The position numbers and the translations under genes were made by a program. The notes under the pieces were generated by a model. That model saw only the letters and a list, made by a program, of their open reading frames with translations, was not told the DNA's origin and did not search any database. This document shows, in pieces, positions 57,314 to 64,000 of a DNA stretch of 64,000 nt (position 1 is its first letter; each line of letters opens with the position of its first letter). Source of the stretch: Colwellia sp. (GTDB lineage Bacteria; Pseudomonadota; Gammaproteobacteria; Enterobacterales; Alteromonadaceae); the NCBI GenBank assembly GCA_013215295.1, contig JABSOZ010000003.1, positions 310,001-374,000 on the forward strand, in the 5' to 3' direction.

Positions 57314-59308
57314 ATGAGCAAAGTAATAGAAAATTCATCAGCCGATGTTGCCGTACAAGGTTTTGACCCAGCGACAATGGCAATTGGTACAGAGCAAGAA
57401 GGTCGTTCAAATCACTGGGAAGTAAGAACCCAAGAACGATCGTATGCTATTTTACCTGTTACAGAAATACAAAAAGAAAACCGTTATGGTCAATTAATTG
57501 ATCTCGTTGAGCTTACAGATTTGCCCGCAGAACGTTCGATGTTTATCAACGAAAACCCTGAAGTTGGCTCAAACCCAAACCGTAATAAACAACATGGTTT
57601 TTTCTTCACTGCGGATAACTGTATTGGTTGCCATGCCTGTGAAGCAGCTTGTGCAGAAAAAAATGACACCCCTGCTCATTTAGCCTTCCGCTCGGTTGGT
57701 TATGTTGAAGGTGGCTCGTTCCCTGATTACAAACGTATGAACATCTCAATGGCATGTAACCATTGTGATGACCCTGTTTGTTTAAAAGGCTGTCCAACCA
57801 AAGCTTATACTAAACATGCCGAATACGGCGCAGTATTACAAGATCCTGAAACGTGTTTTGGTTGTGGTTATTGTACTTGGGTATGTCCGTACAATGCTCC
57901 TCAGTTAGATCCTGTCAAAGGGCAAGTATCAAAATGTAATATGTGTGTCGACCGTTTAGAAGTCGGTTTAAAACCTGCTTGTGTCTCAGCTTGTGTTGGT
58001 AACGCCTTAGATTTTGGTGTCATTGAAAATACCCCCGAGAACCGCGAGCAATGTAAAACTCAAATCCCTGGTTTCCCTGATCCTGAAATTACCCATCCTA
58101 ATATTCGTTTTCAGCAAACCAAAGATTTACCCATTGAAATGACTCGTACTGATTCTATGCCGGTAAAATATCATCGTGATAGTGACGGTAATTACAAACC
58201 TGTCGTAGATCAAAAGCAGGGCAAAGCTAAACATTGGAATTTCAGTAGACTGAATAGTCGAGAAAATCCGTTAGTTTTATTCACCCTCTTTGCTCAGGCA
58301 GCCTTTGGCGTATTTTTTATCACTTTCTTAGGGGCAATGTTAGGCATAGAAGCGCTGGTATCTTTTGTTGCTTCAGATATGTTTTTACCATTAACGGTAA
58401 CCTCTTTATTAATGACCACATTTGCCTTAATAATGAGTGTTACCCATTTAGGTAAACCGATGCGCTTTTATCGTGGTTTTAATAACTTAAGATATTCACC
58501 TATGGCGAGAGAAGGTTTAGGTTTAGCAATATTTTCAGCAGGTTGTGGTTTAACCGCGTTATTTGCATTACCAACTAATCAATGGGTAGTGGCGTTTACT
58601 AGTGCTAATTTAGGCGTAGATTTAGTGAGCTTAACTCAAGGTCTACCCTTGACTAGCTTAGTTAAATCGGCGGGCATATTGGCGTTACTCGGCGGCTTTG
58701 GTGGTTTATTTTATATGAATAAATGTTACCAAATTAAAGCTCGACCTTTTTGGCATCACCTGCAAACAGCAACCTCTTTTGTTGGTAATAGTTTATCTTT
58801 AGGGGCATTTTTTGGTGGTGTAATTGTAGTATCCAGCTTATTAATTTCGCAAGCGCCAGCAGCATTAGTTAATCAAGCAAGTTTAGTCTTTGCTAGTGCA
58901 TTTATACTCGGTATGGTAATAGAAGCATTAGGTTTAATTAAACATAACAGTGATTTAAACCGAAGCGAAAATGAAGGTGGCGCAGCCCATTACATTCAAT
59001 GTACAACTTTCGGTAAAACCTACTTATTCCGTAACTGGTTATTAGCCGTTAATATTATTGCCGCCATCACTTTATTAGCAATAAACCTAGCCGGTTATAA
59101 CGAACCATTATTATTACTAGCATGGATAGCACTGGCGTTAATTAACTGTTTTACAGCAGCAATAGGCCGAGCTTTGTTCTATATTTTAGTTATTCCAACA
59201 ACAATGCCAGGCGCATTTTTCTGGAAAAACAAAGCCTTTGAACAACATGCTCGCGATATTGGTTTAGCTGATAACCCCGCAACAGGTGTTGCGCCATTAG
59301 CACACTAA
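57314..59308 (+). CDS. Fused DmsB-like ferredoxin and DmsC-like membrane anchor
   Basis: 664 residues, a natural fusion of two subunits that are separate in DMSO reductase. Residues 95-235 bind four 4Fe-4S clusters with sixteen Cys in four sets: 103/106/109/113, 148/151/156/160, 181/184/187/191 and 208/211/223/227. Residues about 320-645 carry eight membrane helices of the DmsC/NrfD type (FTLFAQAAFGVFFITFLGAMLG, SLLMTTFALIMSVTHLGKPMRFYRGF, SPMAREGLGLAIFSAGCGLTALFAL). DmsC-type anchors oxidise menaquinol or ubiquinol. It follows the molybdoenzyme by 25 bp and would pass quinol electrons to it on the cytoplasmic face. No signal peptide. Confidence 0.88.
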   Translation: MSKVIENSSADVAVQGFDPATMAIGTEQEGRSNHWEVRTQERSYAILPVTEIQKENRYGQLIDLVELTDLPAERSMFINENPEVGSNPNRNKQHGFFFTADNCIGCHACEAACAEKNDTPAHLAFRSVGYVEGGSFPDYKRMNISMACNHCDDPVCLKGCPTKAYTKHAEYGAVLQDPETCFGCGYCTWVCPYNAPQLDPVKGQVSKCNMCVDRLEVGLKPACVSACVGNALDFGVIENTPENREQCKTQIPGFPDPEITHPNIRFQQTKDLPIEMTRTDSMPVKYHRDSDGNYKPVVDQKQGKAKHWNFSRLNSRENPLVLFTLFAQAAFGVFFITFLGAMLGIEALVSFVASDMFLPLTVTSLLMTTFALIMSVTHLGKPMRFYRGFNNLRYSPMAREGLGLAIFSAGCGLTALFALPTNQWVVAFTSANLGVDLVSLTQGLPLTSLVKSAGILALLGGFGGLFYMNKCYQIKARPFWHHLQTATSFVGNSLSLGAFFGGVIVVSSLLISQAPAALVNQASLVFASAFILGMVIEALGLIKHNSDLNRSENEGGAAHYIQCTTFGKTYLFRNWLLAVNIIAAITLLAINLAGYNEPLLLLAWIALALINCFTAAIGRALFYILVIPTTMPGAFFWKNKAFEQHARDIGLADNPATGVAPLAH

Positions 59309-59328
59309 TTATTTAGCTTCTCCACGAT

Positions 59329-59360
59329 AAAAAGAGCGAATTTATTCGTTCTTTTTATTT
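59329..59360 (+). terminator. Intrinsic terminator of the nitrate reductase pair
   Basis: AAAAAGAGCGAAT, loop TT, ATTCGTTCTTTTT with one G-T pair, then ATTTTT-like tail. 21 bases after the DmsBC-like stop. Confidence 0.88.
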
Positions 59361-59424
59361 TTGATAAGGTCCTATATCATGTATACAGTTGTATGACCGA
59401 ACAAAATAAAAGAATGATGAACAA

Positions 59425-59820
59425 ATGTTAAAAACACTAGAAGACACACTAACAAAAAGTTGTTTGATCGGATTAACCTATTTCGACTTTGACGGCAATG
59501 AACTTAAAAAGCAATTGCTTGCTGGTACAGTAATGGCGGTTGATACAGAAATAGGTATCACCATAAAGCTGTTAGCAGCAGAAACAAATAACGATAAAAA
59601 AGAGGCTAATTTTATTATTCCGGCTACTTTATCTTGTTGGTTTACAGCACCTAAAGGTGAATTCCATACTAGCCATGAGCAAGTGAAAATTGTCAACCCT
59701 GATTATTTAGTGACTTGGGATATCTATCAAACCAAGGCGCAAGATGATAAACAGCCCGATAGTGAACAACAATGGTGGAAATGGTACCCGAGGACCGAAG
59801 ATCCTATGGTTAATAAATAA
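59425..59820 (+). CDS. Conserved hypothetical protein, 131 residues
   Basis: Soluble protein of unknown function. The first 85 residues look like a small beta-barrel of LSm or OB type (CLIGLTYFDFDGNELKKQLLAGTVMAVDTEIGITIKLL). They are followed by an aromatic-rich segment (ATLSCWFTAPKGEF, YLVTWDIYQTK) and a C-terminal QQWWKWYPRTEDPM. It lies behind the terminator of the molybdoenzyme pair, so it has its own promoter; the plus-strand proximity may be coincidental. ATG at 59425. Confidence 0.7.
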   Translation: MLKTLEDTLTKSCLIGLTYFDFDGNELKKQLLAGTVMAVDTEIGITIKLLAAETNNDKKEANFIIPATLSCWFTAPKGEFHTSHEQVKIVNPDYLVTWDIYQTKAQDDKQPDSEQQWWKWYPRTEDPMVNK

Positions 59821-60137
59821 CATCTCTATCTATTTCGCCGATAATAAACATAGCACTGACCTCATTGAGCTTTTTATATTTATTCAACAAATTGATAAGC
59901 TTCTTGCTAATCTAAAATAATTACAAAAACTGTAATGAATGGTCATTTCGGTGCGCATTTGAGACTTTATTGTTGAAAGTTTTTCCATCTGTTTTCTAAT
60001 GAATCGTTTTACTCCTCCGGTTCGAAATACTTTGACGCTTAGATGATTCAGAAGCAGTGATAGCTTATTTATGTATCCCCCCTCAATGTGGAAGGTGTAT
60101 AGTGCGTTCAGTATTTCTCACTCGATAGATTAATGAT
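59821..60137. other. Intergenic region before the methyltransferase
   Basis: 317 bases. Contains GGTGCGCATTTGAGAC at 59950-59965, which recurs with one change at 62425-62440. It also has a GC-richer stretch from about 60010 that may be part of the foreign segment carrying the methyltransferase. Confidence 0.5.
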
Positions 60138-60977
60138 ATGTCCAGCTACTACCTTCATACAGAAAACGCCCGAAAGGCACTAGAGGCCATCGCCAAAGGA
60201 CAGTCCTGCGTTCAGCTCTCCACTGATTTGAATATTTCGGAACGTAACTTCTCTTTAAGTGACCAGAGCCTAGTCTTAGACGAAGATAATCGACTCTCTA
60301 TCAACGAACTCAAAAAAATCGTCAAAAAGACACAGAGGATCTACCTTTGTCGTGATGGAGATATGGACCCGTTAGAAGATCGCAGCTCTGGCTACTACAA
60401 GCTAGTACCAACGGCTGGAGCACCTTTGTTAGAAATTAGTGGCGTTAAGATGCACATCTCGAAGGGAACAGATCCCTTTACGAGTGCCTCAGAGATGGCC
60501 CTCCAGGCGGTACGTAAGGGTGATAAAGTATTGGATTGCTGCAGCGGACTGGGCTATGCGGCTATCGCTGCCCACCGACTGGGCGCAAGCGAGGTGCTCA
60601 GCATTGAGCTGAGCCGAGAGGTAATGGGACTTCGCGCGCAGAACCCTTGGTCAGACGATTTGGGGAAAGAGGGGATTGTGCAATGTCAGGGCAGTAGCTT
60701 TGAACTGATAGGCACAATGCCAGCGACTTCTTTCGATTCAGTCATTCATGATCCACCACGTTTTTCTCTTGCTGGCGAGCTCTATAGCGAAGAGTTCTAT
60801 GGGCAGATCTTCAGAGTTCTCCGTCGGGACGGACGGCTTTTTCATTACACCGGAAATCCACACGTCGTTAAGAAGGGAAGCAGCTTTGTCGATGGCGTCA
60901 TCCGTCGACTCAAAGCGGTCGGCTTCAAGCACGTGGAAAAGGTCGAACACCTGATGGGAGTCAGAGCGCAGAAATAA
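60138..60977 (+). CDS. SAM-dependent methyltransferase-like protein with atypical composition
   Basis: 279 residues. Rossmann core: KVLDCCSGLGYAAIAAHRLGASEVLSIELSREVMGL (motif I and acidic loop, about 136-170), SFDSVIHDPPRFSLAGELYSEEFYGQIFRVLRRDGRLFHYTG (motif IV DPPR). The N-terminal 90 residues form a separate domain (YLHTENARKALEAIAKGQSC). The HDPPR motif and layout resemble predicted RNA or small-molecule methyltransferases, including archaeal ones; exact role unknown. Base composition is clearly GC-richer than neighbours (about 50 versus 38 percent by eye), which indicates recent transfer. An attC-like structure follows 92 bases after the stop. Confidence 0.8.
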   Translation: MSSYYLHTENARKALEAIAKGQSCVQLSTDLNISERNFSLSDQSLVLDEDNRLSINELKKIVKKTQRIYLCRDGDMDPLEDRSSGYYKLVPTAGAPLLEISGVKMHISKGTDPFTSASEMALQAVRKGDKVLDCCSGLGYAAIAAHRLGASEVLSIELSREVMGLRAQNPWSDDLGKEGIVQCQGSSFELIGTMPATSFDSVIHDPPRFSLAGELYSEEFYGQIFRVLRRDGRLFHYTGNPHVVKKGSSFVDGVIRRLKAVGFKHVEKVEHLMGVRAQK

Positions 60978-61069
60978 TACAATAAACGGTGGGTGACGAT
61001 GATTAAGGGGTTTTAGGAGTTGTCTTCGAGCCCTTTTCAACATTCAACACAACTGAAATGAAATCGGTG

Positions 61070-61155
61070 ACCTAACGAACAATTAAACGCAATCAAAGGT
61101 AATCAAACTGACTGCGTAACGCTGCACACCTACAGTCAGTTATCGTGGTGTTACC
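61070..61155. repeat. attC-like palindrome after the methyltransferase
   Basis: Begins ACCTAAC, which fits the attC core RYYYAAC, and ends GTTACC. Within it AACTGACTG (61106-61114) pairs perfectly with CAGTCAGTT (61133-61141), flanked by AGGTAA and TTACCT. The following bases TATACAAAATCTAAC match the flank of the site at 54418-54513 (13-mer ATACAAAATCTAA in both). Diverged; could also be another kind of hairpin element. Confidence 0.4.
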
Positions 61156-61248
61156 TATACAAAATCTAACCTGAACAGACAAATTAACGGTAATGTTTAA
61201 TGTCTCAATGTGGCAGGAAACGTCGATATTTCCTGAGTTATTTGTGAT

Positions 61249-61395
61249 TTAAATATCTATAGTTTCCGACAGTTCAAGTGCGTCATCTACTTCTATATCA
61301 AGATAACCAACAGTACTTTCGGGCTTTGTATGACCAAGTAAAATCTGAACTGCTCTCAGGTTTTTGGTGTTTTTATAGATCAAGGTTGCTTTATT
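61249..61395 (-). pseudogene. C-terminal fragment of a tyrosine recombinase
   Basis: On the minus strand, reading from 61395 to the stop at 61249: NKATLIYKNTKNLRAVQILL, then GHTKPESTVGYLDIEVDDAL and ELSETIDI. The LLGH...STV.YL segment is the box with the catalytic His and the nucleophile Tyr of integrases. A stop codon (61396-61398) cuts the frame directly upstream and no box I Arg is found before it. Only about 48 codons remain, so it is inactive. It marks a former mobile element beside the foreign methyltransferase. The rest of 60978-61689 shows no gene. Confidence 0.85.
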
Positions 61396-61689
61396 TCAGC
61401 TAGGTTTTGGGGTGTTTGGAATGATGTTGTAAATAATAATCCTTCTTTGGTTAAAGGGACTATAAGTATAGCTCAGAGCTAATGTTCAAAGTTGTACGCA
61501 GTGAGGAAGTCTTGTTATGAAAATTAAGGTCATTAGTTGGCTTGATAGCCGTCATTAAAGGTTGGTTTTACAAATTTAACGCCTTGCCTAGTTAAGTTTT
61601 AACCCCATTATTTCTATTTGTAGTTTTAACAGTAGGATTTGCAACGAATTTGTTTTAGTCTTATTCGTAACAGACCTTAGTATTGGTTA

Positions 61690-62259
61690 ATGATGAAAGA
61701 AGAAAAAATAATAACAAAACGAAGAAAGTGGTACTTTAATTACGAACTTTACGTTGGCGGCTCAGCACTCATTGTTAGCGTAGTTGCTCTGGCATTAGGT
61801 ATTTATGAGGCTAACCTAGAACGAGCACATCAGCGTGCCTCTGTTTGGCCGAGATTAGAATTGAATCGTAGTTATGACGATATAAGTTCAAAACTAACCT
61901 ATACCTTAGCTAATAATGGGTTGGGTCCAGCTATCATTAAATCTTCAACACTTTCAGTTAATGGCAAAGTACTCGATAATTGGGATGAAGTATTATTCAC
62001 TTTGTATGGCAAGCGTTATCAGAGAAGTACACGCCGCATAGGGAACAGCGTACTCCCTCCTACGGCAATATTGACAATGTTACAGACTAATGATGCCGAT
62101 TTATTTGCTCTAGGTTACCGTCAATTTTCGGAAAAAGATGGGCAGCTGAACATTGCAATTTGTTATTGCTCAGTATTTGATGAATGCTGGCTTACTGACC
62201 GCAATAACAACCCCACAAAAGTTGAAGCCTGTAATGCCATGCAAAGTGATCGGGACTAA
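61690..62259 (+). CDS. Hypothetical membrane-anchored protein, 189 residues
   Basis: Not recognised. Basic N terminus (KEEKIITKRRKWYFN), one membrane segment about 22-42 (LYVGGSALIVSVVALALGIYEA), then a soluble part with LTYTLANNGLGPAIIKSSTLSVNGK, which looks like a beta-sandwich of the kind seen in membrane-anchored proteins of defence or accessory islands. It ends with a Cys-containing segment (ICYCSVFDECWL). ATGATG at 61690. It lies next to the recombinase remnant, so probably accessory. Confidence 0.6.
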   Translation: MMKEEKIITKRRKWYFNYELYVGGSALIVSVVALALGIYEANLERAHQRASVWPRLELNRSYDDISSKLTYTLANNGLGPAIIKSSTLSVNGKVLDNWDEVLFTLYGKRYQRSTRRIGNSVLPPTAILTMLQTNDADLFALGYRQFSEKDGQLNIAICYCSVFDECWLTDRNNNPTKVEACNAMQSDRD

Positions 62260-62460
62260 ATTGATTTGTTACAAGTAGTGGCTGTTAGCCATTATTTTTC
62301 AAGTATATTTATACCTCTAAATAAATACTATTGATGATTCTGGGAGCCAGCTCGTGATTATTAAAGAATGATCTTGTTAATTCTCCTACAACCGACAAAT
62401 CCAAAAATGTTGAAGGTTTCCCTTGGTGCGCATTCGAGACATAAAGACTTACTGCATGTT

Positions 62461-62511
62461 AAGGTCAACTTTCCGATCATATAGTGAACATCAATTTCTA
62501 CTTCTAAGGCG
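62461..62511. repeat. Dispersed repeat, copy 1
   Basis: Starts AAGGTCAACTTTCCGATCAT, contains GTGAACATCAATT and ends ACTTCTAAGGCG. Imperfect direct repeat of 62710-62761. It is preceded at 62425-62440 by GGTGCGCATTCGAGAC, which recurs at 59950. It occupies the 554-base gene-free gap 62260-62813. Confidence 0.6.
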
Positions 62512-62709
62512 CTCTGGGGCACATAGCGAGATAGGTTATATGCAATAGGCTGAATCAAATACCTCCCCAAATTGTCTGCTTAGTATATTAAATGTCAAAC
62601 ACATCTGTATTCAACCGAAAAGTAGACTCAACACTGACCGGTTTATTAGGCTTGCTTAGCGTAAATTCAGGAAACTTTGTTCACAGAAGACAAAATCACC
62701 TCGAATATG

Positions 62710-62761
62710 AAGGTTAACTCCCCTAACATACAGCGGACATGAATTTAATACTTCTAAGGCG
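62710..62761. repeat. Dispersed repeat, copy 2
   Basis: Starts AAGGTTAACTCCCCTAACAT, contains GCGGACATGAATT and ends ACTTCTAAGGCG. Directly repeated relative to 62461-62511. Its end forms a stem AGGCGAA (62757-62763) with TTCGCCT (62774-62780), 34 bases past the cyanophycinase stop, which might aid termination on the minus strand. Confidence 0.6.
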
Positions 62762-62813
62762 AATCAAGAACCGTTCGCCTCTTCTATCTATCTTCCTGTT
62801 ATATCTTACAGAG

Positions 62814-64000
62814 CTAATTATTAATAATAGATAGTTGGTAATTTTGGTAAGAACAATACCCTTTAGTTAAACCATTTAAAGAAAAAACGCCATAGCCACT
62901 TTGGCTAGTTTTTTGTTTATTGACTTTAACGGTGTGATTAGTATTTCGCCATCGACTAGTAGCAGAGAAAGTTGAATTATCGGTTCTACATAATAATTCA
63001 GTTGTTAATTGATAGCGGTCACCCTTAAAAATACTATTAATATCTTCAGGCATAACAGCATGTTCTTGAGACTTTTTTTTCCAGTAAGCGAGTTTTAATT
63101 GAAAATCTAGCCCATTAAGTGATGCAGTATCATCTCGAGTAAGGTAATGACTCAGCACCGCGTTATTCTCTGAATTATTTATAGTGTTTTCAATAATAAA
63201 TACGCCAGCTTGACCGATTACTTTAAAATAGGGACGTTCAGTATTAATGTTACTGACTATAAGTGCGGTGGTTTCATCGACACCAAAAGCAAATCTTGAC
63301 TTAGTATCAAGTACTAATTTAGCCAATCGCCCTTGTCTGCCACGTTCTGAAAAATGGGTATCTAGGATGCCCCAAGGAAATAATCCTAAACCACCACTGG
63401 AGTTATAAGTGAGATCATCATTGAGCAAATCTTGATTACAACTCTTTGATTTTTGACAGCCTTCCTGTGGTAGTACATCCTTTTTAGCTCCACGGACAAT
63501 GGCGGTATTACTTTGCCCATTAGTAATCATAGGGATACGAGTCGCCGCTATATTTCCACCGGACATAACTGCCGTTCCAGCGCTGGTGCCACCAAGTATT
63601 AAGGTATTATTAGCAAGTTTTTCTTTAATTAACTTTAACGCTTTGTTGTCAGAGCCATCTTTATTAATAAATGCTTTTAAGGTTAATGATTGATCGCCGC
63701 CGTTAATAAAAATGCCATCGGCCTGGGTTATTTGTTCTAAAATACTATCCGGAGACAAACAAGCTTTTAATTGCTTCTTGGTAAGATCCGGGTAGACATG
63801 TTCTCGATTAATTGAGCCTTGAACCTTTATCCGGTTGGCCGTTAATTGCTGACAAATCCTCTGGCGATCACCTTTTTGCTGGATTAAATTGTTTAAAGTA
63901 GCATCAAGTGGAAGCCACTGGGTATCTCCACCCGCTTGGGTAAAAGCTGATTGATAAAAATCTACCGCTTCAAAAGGATCACGAGCCGAAGCGGTAAGTA
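62814..64000 (-). CDS. Cyanophycinase-like peptidase (S51), 5' end outside the window
   Basis: The frame is open from the stop at 62814 to the window edge, so at least 394 residues exist and the start is not visible. A TTG near 63758 is internal, not the start. Serine exopeptidase family that degrades cyanophycin (multi-L-arginyl-poly-aspartate). Motifs: GIFINGGDQSLTLKAF, catalytic Ser in LILGGTSAGTAVMSGGN, GLGLFPWGILDTHFSERGRQGRLAKLV and FAFGVDETTAL. A C-terminal beta-rich extension follows (GDRYQLTTELLCRTDNSTFS). Visible upstream part (ASARDPFEAVDFYQSAFTQAGGDTQWLPLDAT) fits the family. Whether a signal peptide is present cannot be judged. Confidence 0.88.
   Translation of the reverse strand, partial: LTASARDPFEAVDFYQSAFTQAGGDTQWLPLDATLNNLIQQKGDRQRICQQLTANRIKVQGSINREHVYPDLTKKQLKACLSPDSILEQITQADGIFINGGDQSLTLKAFINKDGSDNKALKLIKEKLANNTLILGGTSAGTAVMSGGNIAATRIPMITNGQSNTAIVRGAKKDVLPQEGCQKSKSCNQDLLNDDLTYNSSGGLGLFPWGILDTHFSERGRQGRLAKLVLDTKSRFAFGVDETTALIVSNINTERPYFKVIGQAGVFIIENTINNSENNAVLSHYLTRDDTASLNGLDFQLKLAYWKKKSQEHAVMPEDINSIFKGDRYQLTTELLCRTDNSTFSATSRWRNTNHTVKVNKQKTSQSGYGVFSLNGLTKGYCSYQNYQLSIINN

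Noticed and set aside
62361-62570. Minus-strand ORF of 69 codons
   Set aside because: It lies across the dispersed repeat, has no ribosome-binding site and no recognisable domain.
63758-63758. TTG as start of the cyanophycinase-like protein
   Set aside because: The same frame continues upstream to the window edge with family-like sequence, so the TTG is an internal Leu codon.

Overview
The window is a low-GC (roughly 38 percent by eye) gammaproteobacterial chromosome segment. The gene orders lepA-lepB-rnc-era-recO-pdxJ-acpS, aroF-tyrA and barA/rlmD-relA-mazG, together with the protein sequences, point to a marine Alteromonadales bacterium, most likely Colwellia or a close relative. This placement is by recall of gene order and protein resemblance; no database search was possible. 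I see no rRNA or tRNA gene and no CRISPR array.

Layout. 1-6353: tightly packed housekeeping operon for translation, protein export, RNA processing, DNA repair and cofactor synthesis (lepA truncated by the window edge). 6354-9242: acs (acetyl-CoA synthetase) between two intrinsic terminators, then a cluster of small palindromic repeats containing an exact 51-bp tandem duplication. 9078-12076: aroF-tyrA behind two TyrR-type boxes and a possible aromatic-rich leader peptide, then a small exported thioredoxin-like gene. 12166-20313: barA divergent from rlmD-relA-mazG-enoyl-CoA hydratase. 20364-22288: a YebC/YeeN-type regulator and an SdpI/SdpR-like pair with two palindromic operators. 22436-35027: sensory and regulatory genes, including two CadC-like membrane regulators with beta-propeller sensor halves, an esterase-TPR protein, glutaminase, a PEP-CTERM protein, a hybrid histidine kinase paired with a Tat-exported solute-binding protein, and an exported methyltransferase-like protein. 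35248-43706: a membrane protein, ltaE, a PutA without the DNA-binding domain, and a 7TM-GGDEF protein.

43734-59820 is the nitrogen region. A minus-strand operon reads nitrate transporter, fused PP2C phosphatase/protein kinase, nirB, nirD. Upstream lies the decayed C-terminal end of a conventional assimilatory nitrate reductase (nasA). Further on, in the plus direction, is a NarB/NapA-type cytoplasmic molybdoenzyme followed by a fused DmsB-DmsC electron-transfer and membrane protein. The simplest reading is that nitrate enters through the MFS carrier, is reduced by the NarB-like enzyme fed with electrons from membrane quinols through the DmsBC fusion, and nitrite is reduced to ammonium by NirBD. 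The quinol-linked enzyme appears to have replaced the lost NasA.

53602-62813 is accessory DNA. It holds a TPR gene and a higher-GC methyltransferase, each followed by an attC-like imperfect palindrome with the same downstream 13-mer, a broken tyrosine recombinase, an unknown membrane-anchored protein and two dispersed repeat families. The window ends inside a cyanophycinase-like gene on the minus strand.
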